DNA of 41,148 nt. Source: Candidatus Uhrbacteria bacterium. GTDB lineage: Bacteria > Patescibacteriota > Patescibacteriia > UBA9934 > GWF2-40-263. Below, piece by piece: positions 1 through 9,413 of this stretch. A program made the position numbers and the translations under genes. The notes beneath the pieces are model-generated. The model was given only the letters and a program-made list of their open reading frames with translations, was not told the DNA's origin and made no database searches. Positions within the stretch are counted from its first letter, which is position 1, and the number at the start of each line of letters is the position of its first letter. The stretch is taken from the NCBI GenBank assembly GCA_014239775.1, contig JAAZYG010000008.1:1-41148 (forward strand). The letters run 5' to 3'.

Positions 1-2
1 AT

Positions 3-224
3 GACTCGGCTGTAGAAGATTCTTCTGAGGAAGAGGGCGAAGGCAGTGATCCAGAGGCAGAGGAGTCTGGTGGCGACGAAGACTCCAGTAACGATGCTGG
101 TAGCAGCGAAGAAGCAGATTCTTCAGAGGAAGAGAATGGCTCTGAAGAGGAAGCTGCAGATGAATCTGAAGATGCAAATGAGTCTGATGACTCGGCTGTA
201 GAAGATTCTTCTGAGGAAGAGTAG
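3..224 (+). CDS. C-terminal end of a highly acidic Glu/Asp/Ser-rich protein (5' truncated by window)
   Basis: Open frame from the window start: DSAVEDSSEEEGEGSDPEAEESGGDEDSSNDAGSSEEADSSEEENGSEEEAADESEDANESDDSAVEDSSEEE*; followed by a terminator hairpin. Confidence 0.7.
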   Translation, partial: DSAVEDSSEEEGEGSDPEAEESGGDEDSSNDAGSSEEADSSEEENGSEEEAADESEDANESDDSAVEDSSEEE

Positions 225-300
225 TCAAAACAAAGAGCAATCTTAGGTGGTCATGCATCACCCATCATTGAAAGTGTATGAAATATTTCACTTTCCACTA

Positions 301-337
301 CCCTGGTACGGACAATGTCTGTACCAGGTTTTTATTA
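301..337 (+). terminator. Rho-independent terminator
   Basis: CCTGGTACgGACAatGTCtGTACCAGG followed by TTTTTATT. Confidence 0.75.
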
Positions 338-455
338 TCATAATAAGATATGGTATATGTATATGCAGAGCATTGCCAAAATTAAAGGTTTTTGTTAAAG
401 TAACGCAGTATTTTACTATGTTTAGCCGTCTATAATAGCAATAAAAGTTAATTAT

Positions 456-532
456 GGGCATGTAGCTCAGCTGGTTAGAGCGCATCCCTGATAAGGATGA
501 GGTCGGAGGTTCGAGTCCTCCCATGCCCACCA
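456..532 (+). tRNA. tRNA-Ile (GAU), CCA encoded
   Basis: Cloverleaf GGGCATG...CATGCCC-A-CCA, anticodon loop CTGATAA, T-loop GGTTCGAGTCC. Confidence 0.96.
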
Positions 533-610
533 TTTATAGTTTTATACATGTTTAATTATTGTGTATATTTATCACATTGTTATAATAATTTAGTATAAAT
601 AAAATAATTT

Positions 611-685
611 GCCGAGGTAGCTCAGTGGTAGAGCAGAGGACTGAAAATCCTCGTGTCGTGAGTTCAATTCTCACTCTCGGCACCA
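611..685 (+). tRNA. tRNA-Phe (GAA), CCA encoded
   Basis: GCCGAGG acceptor, anticodon loop CTGAAAA, T-loop GTTCAATTC, CCA end. Confidence 0.96.
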
Positions 686-688
686 TAT

Positions 689-719
689 AAAAATAGTCAC
701 CTAAAAGGTGACTATTTTT
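689..719 (+). terminator. Terminator after tRNA-Phe
   Basis: AAATAGTCACCtaaaAGGTGACTATTTTT perfect hairpin with T-run. Confidence 0.8.
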
Positions 720-799
720 ATATGGTGCGTTATTAACAAAACTTATTTTCGGAGTGTTATAAGAAACTTTCTGGACATTAAAATAATTATTTAAAAACA

Positions 800-832
800 A
801 AAACCCGACTTATAAAAGCCGGATTTTTTAAT
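800..832 (-). terminator. Putative 16S rRNA transcript terminator
   Basis: On the - strand AAATCCGGCTTttatAAGTCGGGTTTTTG; the two imperfect positions are G-U only in the - sense, matching the 16S direction. Confidence 0.65.
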
Positions 833-940
833 ATTCAATTATCTACTATGTGATTGCAACGTTATCCAGATTGTTATCTCATTTGAGATCCGATTAGTAA
901 AAGACTAATCTCGACCTAGGAATGATTTTGTTTCCCTTGA

Positions 941-2437
<1,497 letters not shown>

Positions 2438-2659
2438 TATATCTTGAATAAATTCAAGACTCTGTCCTGCACCTAAACTAGTTAACTAGTAAGGTGTATT
2501 TATTTTTTGGAATAAACGTTGCAATCACACAATAGATAATGTGTAATTGAATATTTTTATGGTTTATTTAATTGTAAAGTTCATTCTAGTTATTTTTAAA
2601 ACCCACTTGGTAAAACCATGTGAGTTTCTATTAAAACCTTATAATTAACTAGCGGGCCT

Positions 2660-2688
2660 ATAATATAAATTTATTGGGATTGTGTCAA
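2660..2688 (-). promoter_or_regulatory. 16S rRNA promoter
   Basis: On the - strand TTGACA-N17-TATTAT followed by the GC-rich discriminator AGGCCCGC. Confidence 0.75.
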
Positions 2689-2854
2689 GGGTTTATTAGG
2701 AGAAATTATGCAAACGAAACAAATTGACCATACATGTAATTTTGGGTATATTTATAGAGTCAAAATCATGTGCTTGGCATTCCCATGCATTAGGTCGGCA
2801 GGCTATAAACATGATACGACTTTCATGAATAGATAATAGCGATTAGCAATAGTT

Positions 2855-3223
2855 ATGGATGAGAAACAGATCGACCAGCAGTTTGTCGAATTCGTTGTTC
2901 GTTCAATCGTCAACAATCCAGATGACGTTAGAACAGAGCGAAAAGTAGATGAACGCGGTGTGCTTATTACCCTTCATATCAATTCAGAAGATATGGGGTA
3001 CGTAATTGGTCGGCAGGGTCAGACAGCTCGTGCGGTCCGAACACTACTCAAGATCGTTGGCGCAAAAGAAAATGCACGCGTCAACCTAAAGATCTATGAG
3101 CCAGAAGGTTCACGTCGTCCTGCTCCAGCTCGTGCTGAGTATAGCGACTCCGATCGTCCTGCTCCAGCTCGTGCTGAGTATGAGGACTCCGACGATACGT
3201 CTGTAGACGACCTTGGAATATAA
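2855..3223 (+). CDS. khpA: KhpA-family KH-domain RNA-binding protein with duplicated acidic tail
   Basis: MDEKQIDQQFVEFVVRSIVNNPDDV...GYVIGRQGQTARAVRTLLKIVGAKENARVNLKI (GxxG KH loop). Confidence 0.88.
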   Translation: MDEKQIDQQFVEFVVRSIVNNPDDVRTERKVDERGVLITLHINSEDMGYVIGRQGQTARAVRTLLKIVGAKENARVNLKIYEPEGSRRPAPARAEYSDSDRPAPARAEYEDSDDTSVDDLGI

Positions 3224-3230
3224 AAAAACA

Positions 3231-3260
3231 AAAAACCAATTGCATTGCAGTTGGTTTTTT
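3231..3260 (+). terminator. Rho-independent terminator
   Basis: AAAAACCAA...TTGGTTTTTT hairpin. Confidence 0.7.
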
Positions 3261-3358
3261 ATTTGGGTGCTATTAGAATTGACAGATTGATTTTTTTAAA
3301 ATATACTTTTTTGTCCTTGTTAAAATAATTTGACAAGCACAGCAAACCGGAGGCGCAA

Positions 3359-3871
3359 ATGCTAAAACGTGATTGGAGTTCGATTGCAAAACTAATTGAT
3401 GTACACACAAGGGTTGCGATTTCACTTGCAACAGATTCAGAAATACTTAAGTGTTTTGAGCTAGGATTTCCTCATTTATTTACAGAAGGTGATGATGAAG
3501 GACCGTTTAAGATTCCATTATCAATTTTGCAGCAGGCTGCAACAGAGGTCGCAGTAGAAGAGTATGGTGATGAAGAGTTTGAAGGCAATTTTTGGCTCCA
3601 TCGTGGTGGGCAAAAATATCCTCATTTAAACATACCTCTTTCTCACAAGTGGGATCTTGATAATGAGGTACCAAAGCAAGTGAGTGATCAATTTGTAGGC
3701 CAAAAAGCGCTCGCGGGAATTGTTGTTACATATCTTGGTAGACAGCATTTTGTTTTAAATATGGTGTTAAGTTCTCGTCAAGAGTTTGTGGTAGGTTCTG
3801 TAATAACTAAACCACTTAGGTTCGATGAGCTATACCTCGTCCTTCTTGATTATATTGATGTTGACAAGTAA
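3359..3871 (+). CDS. Hypothetical protein (170 aa)
   Basis: ORF with good RBS (CCGGAGG) upstream; no family recognised. Confidence 0.75.
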   Translation: MLKRDWSSIAKLIDVHTRVAISLATDSEILKCFELGFPHLFTEGDDEGPFKIPLSILQQAATEVAVEEYGDEEFEGNFWLHRGGQKYPHLNIPLSHKWDLDNEVPKQVSDQFVGQKALAGIVVTYLGRQHFVLNMVLSSRQEFVVGSVITKPLRFDELYLVLLDYIDVDK

Positions 3872-3953
3872 ACAATCCGTCCACACTCGTCACTTCTTTT
3901 ATGGGGTGATTTTTTCTTTATAAAATTTAACAAACAAGCTATCCTATACATAA

Positions 3954-4619
3954 ATGAAAAAAGAAAAGAAGCGTTTTTTTGACGTCATTACAATTTTTCC
4001 AAATATTATAGATTCATATTCCAGTGAATCTATTTTAGGACGTGCACAAAAGAAAAACATAATTTTAATTAAATCCCACAACCTTCGTGATTTCACAAAA
4101 GATAAACACAAGACAGTAGACGACACTCCTTATGGAGGAGGTCCTGGAATGCTGATGAAAGTAGAACCTTTTGATTTGGCTGTAAAAAAAGTTAAAAAAA
4201 GGCTTAAAAAAACAAGAATTATAATGACTGCTGCATCTGGCAAAAAATTTACTCAAAAAGATGCTAGACGTTTATCTAAGTATGATCAAATAATATTTTT
4301 GTCAGGTAGATATGAAGGTATTGATTATAGAGTGCAAGAAAATATCGCAGATGAGGTATTTTCTGTAGGAGATTATGTACTTACAGGTGGGGAATTGCCT
4401 GCACTTACAATGATTGATGCGATTTCAAGAATGGTCCCAGGAGTTCTTGGTTCAAAAGAATCGTTAAAAGCAGAGTCACATACAGAAGAGGGTGTAATGG
4501 AGTATCCTCAATATACAAAACCTGAGGTTTACAAAAAATGGAAAGTACCAGATGTGTTATTGAGCGGTCATCATAAAAAAATAGAAGAGTGGCGTAAGAA
4601 AAAACAAAACAAAAAATAA
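3954..4619 (+). CDS. trmD: tRNA (guanine-N1)-methyltransferase TrmD
   Basis: FFDVITIFPNIIDSY...DDTPYGGGPGMLMKVEP...SVGDYVLTGGELPALTMIDAISRMVPGVLG. Confidence 0.97.
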   Translation: MKKEKKRFFDVITIFPNIIDSYSSESILGRAQKKNIILIKSHNLRDFTKDKHKTVDDTPYGGGPGMLMKVEPFDLAVKKVKKRLKKTRIIMTAASGKKFTQKDARRLSKYDQIIFLSGRYEGIDYRVQENIADEVFSVGDYVLTGGELPALTMIDAISRMVPGVLGSKESLKAESHTEEGVMEYPQYTKPEVYKKWKVPDVLLSGHHKKIEEWRKKKQNKK

Positions 4620-4647
4620 AACAACCGGAGAAATCTCCGGTTGTTTT
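4618..4647. terminator. Bidirectional terminator
   Basis: AAAACAACCGGAGaaatCTCCGGTTGTTTT. Confidence 0.75.
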
Positions 4648-4670
4648 ATTTTGCAGCAGTTTTCAATTGT

Positions 4671-5285
4671 TTAGTTTAAATTTGCTGAATTAAATACAAC
4701 ACCAAATGGTTTGCAATAAATAATAACAGATTTAAAATCAAGACCATGCTCAAGTGCAGAAAATTCGTAATTTTGATTTCCTTTATTTCCTTTTAATTTA
4801 CCAAGCTCAATATATTCTCCAAGATCATCTGAAGAACGAACGTTTGTTTTTTTTGAAAGTAATACTCGTAAATCTGGGCCATTTAGCACGTCTAAGTCTT
4901 CAATTCTAAGAGTGCCTGGTCCATCACCTTCTGTTCCATATAATGACACAGAACCACTTCCATGATGGGCAACATCTTCAAAGGTTCCTTTACTAACCAA
5001 GTAACCTGTGCCATTGGCGGGTTCGTTCATTTCAACTTCTTGATCAATTTCATTCATCTCATTTTCAAATTCTTTCATTATTTCTGAAGAAAGTTGGTCC
5101 TCAAGATTCATGACAATAGGTGTGTCATCAACAGTATCTTCTGTATTCACCGGAAGTTCATCTGAAACTGCTATTGAGAATTCTTCATTTACAACCTTAT
5201 CAATAAACAAAGGTGAAATAAGCCAATAAGCTACACACAGGCTAACAAGACCTACGATAATTCCAACTTTTTTTTTCATATACAA
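4671..5285 (-). CDS. DM13-domain protein, membrane-anchored
   Basis: N-terminal TM; GTGYLVSKGTFEDVAHHGSGSVSLYG...LRIEDLDVLNGPDLRVLLSKK resembles the DM13 domain. Confidence 0.75.
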   Translation of the reverse strand: MYMKKKVGIIVGLVSLCVAYWLISPLFIDKVVNEEFSIAVSDELPVNTEDTVDDTPIVMNLEDQLSSEIMKEFENEMNEIDQEVEMNEPANGTGYLVSKGTFEDVAHHGSGSVSLYGTEGDGPGTLRIEDLDVLNGPDLRVLLSKKTNVRSSDDLGEYIELGKLKGNKGNQNYEFSALEHGLDFKSVIIYCKPFGVVFNSANLN

Positions 5286-5315
5286 CTTATAGATTAGGGA
5301 TTTTGAAACTTATTT

Positions 5316-5909
5316 TTATTTTTTATCTTGAGCGGCGTTAGTCTCAGTAGTCTCATCCTTAACTATCTCTTCTTTTGGTTCATTTGTAGTTTCATCTTTT
5401 GTTTCTGCTTCAGCAGGAGTCTCTTCTTTTGGCGCAGCTTCTTCAGCCTTTGCTTCCTCAGCAGCTTTTGTAGTCTCAGCTTCAGCTTTCTTTGCAGCAG
5501 CTTCTTCTGCTTCTGCAGCTTTCTTTGCAGCAGCTTCTTCTTTAGCAGCAGTCTCAGCTTCAGCTTTCTTTGCAGCAGCTTCTTCATCCTTAGCTTTTTT
5601 CTCTACAATCTTTTCCTCAATTTTAGCTGTTCGTTTTTTACTAATATGTGAAGATGTTCTTTTTTCACCTTCAATAACTTTTTCACCTACAAGAAGATTC
5701 CATACAGTATCAGTTGGCTGAGCACCTTTATTGATCCAGTACTTAATACGATCTGCTTGAACCACAAGTTCTTTAGGTTGTTTTCGTGGATTGTAATGTC
5801 CAAGAATTTCTACTGATCTTGCCCATGGATCACGTTGTTTAGGCATGACAACTATACGGTATGTTGGGGCCTTCTTTTTCCCAACCCTTGAAAGTCTAAT
5901 TGATAACAT
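5316..5909 (-). CDS. rpsP: 30S ribosomal protein S16 with ~110-aa Ala/Glu/Lys-rich C-terminal extension
   Basis: MLSIRLSRVGKKKAPTYRIVVMPKQRDPWARSVEILGHYNP start typical of bS16. Confidence 0.96.
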   Translation of the reverse strand: MLSIRLSRVGKKKAPTYRIVVMPKQRDPWARSVEILGHYNPRKQPKELVVQADRIKYWINKGAQPTDTVWNLLVGEKVIEGEKRTSSHISKKRTAKIEEKIVEKKAKDEEAAAKKAEAETAAKEEAAAKKAAEAEEAAAKKAEAETTKAAEEAKAEEAAPKEETPAEAETKDETTNEPKEEIVKDETTETNAAQDKK

Positions 5910-6121
5910 AGTTTAAATGTATAAATTACAAGTATTTAAGTGTAAATACGTAGATTTTAAGATATTAATCAAAGCGTACTTACTTATATGTATTAATAAT
6001 AATCACGAGCGATGTGACGGTGGGGAAAGGATACGTAAAAAAAACAATTTAGTCAAGTTCGGATTGATCTTAACAAACTACTAAATTAAGCTAATCTTAG
6101 CATAATCTTTGTCAGTACCTC

Positions 6122-6150
6122 TTGACAAACTTGTAAAAACATGCTATTAT
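6122..6150 (+). promoter_or_regulatory. Strong sigma-70-type promoter at the head of the cassette array
   Basis: TTGACA-N17-TATTAT with extended -10 TG (aTGcTATTAT). Confidence 0.75.
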
Positions 6151-6269
6151 ACACGTATTAAAGATGCAAAAGCTCATTAAAAACTATTTTGGGGAGAGAG
6201 AAACCACAAACTATTAATGAACGCTTAAATATGCATATTTTGCTATAAAAGCTACCTTAATGGTTAAAA

Positions 6270-6317
6270 ATCGATTATTTGATGTTTCTAAGAAATTTCC
6301 AGTAATCGGTTTTTTAT
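6270..6317 (+). terminator. Leader hairpin with U-tract (candidate attenuator)
   Basis: ATCGATTA...(TTTCTaAGAAA)...TAATCGGT followed by TTTTTTATTT, between the promoter and the first ORF. Confidence 0.55.
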
Positions 6318-6414
6318 TTGTTCTTCTAAAGTGTTCCTTGTCTGTCATGTAGAGGGTGTGTTGATGTTGTATCGGCATGGCTCTGCATTCACCAGACAAG
6401 GAGGGTTTTTACCC

Positions 6415-6837
6415 ATGAAGAAGACCATTATTCCCGCAATCGCTATTATCAGCTTGACCGCACTGCTTCTCGGTGCAAACTTCGCATCTCAGAGTGTTGA
6501 GAAGGTGTCTGCAACGATCAATCACAATACTCAATCCTCTGCTGAGAGGCTGACCAATGATGTCAGTCCTTCCGTAGGAGACCGAGATGGGGTTGTTCAT
6601 GCAGATTTCGATCACGTCGATGAGAATGGTGCGCTGCATTTTGCACCAATCATGATCATCGGCAATCCGGATGCAGATATGTCTGCATATGAGGATTTTT
6701 CTGAGTACGAGAACGCTGATAACGCGACTGTTATCGAGTTCTCTGATGAGGAAGCTGGTGAGATCGTTGTGTCGCTTAAGACCCTCGATCATGACATTGA
6801 GCAGTATCGGCTTGCCGGTCTGCTTCTTGATGACTAG
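6415..6837 (+). CDS. Small secreted/lipid-exposed hypothetical protein (~140 aa)
   Basis: MKKTIIPAIAIISLTALLLGANFASQSVEKVSA signal-peptide-like N-terminus; AAGGAGGG RBS. Confidence 0.7.
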   Translation: MKKTIIPAIAIISLTALLLGANFASQSVEKVSATINHNTQSSAERLTNDVSPSVGDRDGVVHADFDHVDENGALHFAPIMIIGNPDADMSAYEDFSEYENADNATVIEFSDEEAGEIVVSLKTLDHDIEQYRLAGLLLDD

Positions 6838-6866
6838 CCTTAGTCTCAGCTCCAGTCATCTCAACT

Positions 6867-6951
6867 GCCCGTACCTCACATGTGATACTTCTCACATGTC
6901 AGGTACGGGCCTTTACCTGAGAGCTTGAATGAAAATTCAAGATATCAGGTA
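6867..6951 (+). repeat. Array element copy a (H1 6867-6910; H2 6914-6951)
   Basis: H1 GCCCGTACCTcACATGTGA...TCACATGTcAGGTACGGGC; H2 TACCTGAgagCTTGAATgaaaATTCAAGatatCAGGTA. Confidence 0.75.
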
Positions 6952-7040
6952 GAGTGCTTGCGTGTGGTAGGTGCTCTTTAAAAGAATCAGACAAAGTGCA
7001 TTTGCACTATGTCTAGTTAGAAGAAAAGGGTTTATCCCAA

Positions 7041-7279
7041 TGCAGAAGTTGTTTTTCTTGATCTTGTGTTCCGCTCTGTTTGGAGCGGCTGTTAATCCCA
7101 AGAGTCTGGAGCTTGTGGAATCGAGCATCAAAGTCCTTACCCCAGGTAAGGGATTTGTGGAGACGATGATTCCTAATGCATACACCACGACCAAAATCGA
7201 CATCAATCAAGGAAAGGTAATTCCCGCATTGTATGTTGGGAAGAACTCCAAAGGCGAAATTACAATTATGAACGACTAA
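7041..7279 (+). CDS. Small secreted hypothetical protein (79 aa)
   Basis: MQKLFFLILCSALFGAAVNPKSLELVESS signal-like N-terminus; start preceded by GAAAAGGG. Confidence 0.6.
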
Positions 7280-7287
7280 AAATACTG

Positions 7288-7375
7288 CCCAGTGGCTCAC
7301 ATCTATGCAATCTAGCATAGAAGGTGAGCACTGGGATATGACCTGAGTTTTTGAGTAATATTCGAGACATCAGGT
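7288..7375 (+). repeat. Array element copy b (H1 7288-7335; H2 7341-7375)
   Basis: H1 CCCAGTGgCTCACatCTATGC...GCATAGaaGGTGAGcACTGGG; H2 ACCTGAgttTTTGAGTaatATTCGAGacaTCAGGT. Confidence 0.75.
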
Positions 7376-7457
7376 TGTAACACGTGCGGTTGGTATGTGT
7401 TTAAAAAAAATAAAGAATGTTCGCAACGCGAGCATTTTATGCTGTGAGAACTGTAAA

Positions 7458-7694
7458 ATGTTCAAAGAACTTCTACTGGTTTTATTGATTGCTGTAATTA
7501 TTGGCGCAATGACGGTCATCGGACTAGAAGATCGATTTTCGGTAAAGTTGTTGATCTGGGTTGGGGTCATGTTTTGCACTTCTGCTATTATGTGCTTCGG
7601 ACATGTTGGCAAAAGCTCTATACAGATTGATAGATGGGTAAAAACCCTACTATTGTGTGTAATAGCACAATTCGTATACATCTCTTTGTATTAA
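7458..7694 (+). CDS. Small membrane protein, hypothetical
   Basis: MFKELLLVLLIAVIIGAMTVIGLEDRFSVKLLIWVGVMFCTSAIMCFG; hydrophobic helices (ORF-track start is 7395). Confidence 0.55.
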   Translation: MFKELLLVLLIAVIIGAMTVIGLEDRFSVKLLIWVGVMFCTSAIMCFGHVGKSSIQIDRWVKTLLLCVIAQFVYISLY

Positions 7695-7702
7695 AAAATC
7701 TA

Positions 7703-7769
7703 GCCTGTCTTTAGTAATAAAACTAGACGGGCATTCATCTGAGATCTTGATTCAAAATCGAGACATCAG
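7703..7769 (+). repeat. Array element copy c (H1 7703-7732; H2 7739-7769)
   Basis: H1 GCCTGTCTttAGTaataaaACTAGACGGGC; H2 CTGAgatCTTGATTcaaAATCGAGacaTCAG. Confidence 0.75.
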
Positions 7770-7772
7770 GCG

Positions 7773-8545
7773 GCTCCTCCTCCTCTTTAGTTATGGAGTA
7801 GGAGTAAACTATAATCCTCAGCAAAGGAAAAAATGCTGTATATCAAGAAGCGTTGAGAACCTAATCGTTCGCTCAGCGTGGATCGGTTTAAAAACCAAGG
7901 AACGATCGTCGTACCATGCTCTCATACTAAGTATGAGGTCGGACAATACCGTAAAACAAATGAGCCGTATCCGTTTTAATGGATTCGATAAATTGTTTAT
8001 TCGGTAGTTCAGAACGTAGGACAAAGCATGGAGGGTGTGTGTCACATCCTAAACTTACGGGAGATGCCCGCATATATGATACTGGCAATTTCGCCAAATA
8101 ATTCTCTTTCAAGCAGAAGTTTGGGAGACAAACAATAAGATGTATAAGAAATCGTCTTATTATGGGGTAACAGGCTTGATTAGATAAAATTAAACGTTCG
8201 GGGTCTAAGACATATCACTTGCCCGGACGTGGATACATAAAAAGTGGTCGGTGTACTATGCGTGGCTGATTGATAGAGAGTGGGGAAAAGGTGCAAGTCG
8301 GACTGAGCATGAGCTCTACTGATATGAACTGAGTACGTAGCGAGGCTATCATGAAAGCTCTCTGATGATTATCGGGCAACACGCCATAAAAAATCATCAG
8401 AACACCGTTAGGGTCGCGCCAAAGCATAGAAGGTTAAAAAGATTCGTGAAACCTTTGAGGGTGTGGAAACTCAATATACGAATCAAAAGGCGTTTTGTGT
8501 TTCGCCCAACAGAACACTCCTGGACATGGAGGTTAATGTCCACTC
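7773..8545 (+). ncRNA. Putative large (~770 nt) structured noncoding RNA, class unknown
   Basis: No convincing ORF; many local and medium-range stems with + strand G-U pairs, e.g. 7850-7857/7872-7879, 8134-8142/8153-8161, 8194-8202/8222-8230, 8361-8370/8392-8401, 8441-8447/8478-8484, 8522-8527/8536-8541. Confidence 0.6.
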
Positions 8546-8616
8546 GGCGGTAGGGTTCCTTTGAATCCTACCGCCATTTACTTGATACCTTGAGTATTTA
8601 CTCGAGATATCAAGTA
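8546..8616 (+). repeat. Array element copy d (H1 8546-8575; H2 8579-8616)
   Basis: H1 GGCGGTAGGGTTcctttgAATCCTACCGCC; H2 TACTTGATAcCTTGAGTatttACTCGAGaTATCAAGTA. Confidence 0.8.
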
Positions 8617-8639
8617 AAAGATAATATTACATAAATATA

Positions 8640-8680
8640 CATCGATTGATTCTGTGAAATACTTCGCAGTATCTGAGATG
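8640..8680 (+). repeat. Array element copy e (H2 only, no H1)
   Basis: CATCGATTGATTCTGTGAAatacTTCGCAGTATCTGAGATG. Confidence 0.65.
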
Positions 8681-8742
8681 TTCATTTTAGCAGCTTCGGT
8701 TGCAACAACGATTTCCTGCATTAGTCAGGATGAAAGAAGAGA

Positions 8743-9078
8743 ATGATGTTTAGTTTTAAACTCATTACATTTGCTTCCCTTTGTGCAATGACGTATTGCG
8801 GAAGCATACCTGAGATTCCCGGATGCGCTCTGATTGGCCTTTGGATTTTCTGTGTTGCTGCATCGACAGGCTTCATTGCCAAACTCGGTCGCTTCATTAT
8901 TGAAATGATTGATTGGTCATTCGAACCTGCACCATTTCTCATGTTCTCTATCTTTTTCACATATGTTGGCTTCGAGTATGATTTATTTGCTGGATTCATT
9001 GCTACTTGCATAGCTGCATGGGCAATAGTCAGATTCATGATATATGAAAAAACTGAGAAGGATAAAGTGGCGGCATAG
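8743..9078 (+). CDS. Small integral membrane protein, hypothetical
   Basis: MMFSFKLITFASLCAMTYCG...; several hydrophobic segments. Confidence 0.65.
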   Translation: MMFSFKLITFASLCAMTYCGSIPEIPGCALIGLWIFCVAASTGFIAKLGRFIIEMIDWSFEPAPFLMFSIFFTYVGFEYDLFAGFIATCIAAWAIVRFMIYEKTEKDKVAA

Positions 9079-9116
9079 TAAGATCAGTGCAAGGATGATG
9101 ATAGTTTGTATTTTCC

Positions 9117-9413
9117 TTGAGAACATTACATACATTCACCACACGTACCTCTGTGCGGAATAATGAATTATTAAAAGAGGTTCGGCTGAAATGCCGTGAA
9201 AGAAAGACTGTGTCTGAATTAGATAAACTGCTTAAGCAGTTTGAAGAGGCTGACAAGCAATTGGTAGAACTCTTGAAAGCTATCAATGTATCTGCCGGAG
9301 AGAATGAACGTACAAAGGCGTTATACGATTCGGATCTTGACCCTAGGAAGGCATGTGATTTTATCCACTTCAACTTGGTGGAAAGCATTTTGTCTACTGG
9401 AGTAGAAGCATGA
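9117..9413 (+). CDS. Hypothetical, probably coiled-coil protein (TTG or internal ATG start)
   Basis: VSELDKLLKQFEEADKQLVELLKAIN; stop overlaps the next start. Confidence 0.5.
   Translation: MRTLHTFTTRTSVRNNELLKEVRLKCRERKTVSELDKLLKQFEEADKQLVELLKAINVSAGENERTKALYDSDLDPRKACDFIHFNLVESILSTGVEA

Noticed and set aside
288-800. - strand ORFs 288-533 and 552-800 (GLEPPTSSLSGMRSNQLSY; RIELTTRGFSVLCSTTELPRQ)
   Set aside because: Antisense translations of the tRNA-Ile and tRNA-Phe genes, a well-known artefact.
5328-5651. ORF 5328-5651 (+) and 5363-5587 (-)
   Set aside because: Antisense or out-of-frame readings of the low-complexity S16 tail.
7773-8545. RNase P RNA, tmRNA, or group II intron as identity of the large RNA
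   Set aside because: No RNase P CR motifs (GAGGAAAGUCC), no tmRNA tRNA-like ends, no convincing domain V/GUGYG boundary. GAGCCGTAT...CGGTAGTTC at ~7960 only vaguely resembles domain V.
7747-8553. ORFs 7747-8007 (+), 7818-8045 (-), 7927-8112 (-), 8215-8427 (-), 8365-8553 (+)
   Set aside because: No RBS, mutually overlapping, low-plausibility proteins; 7747 starts inside an H2 element. The stem density favours an ncRNA.
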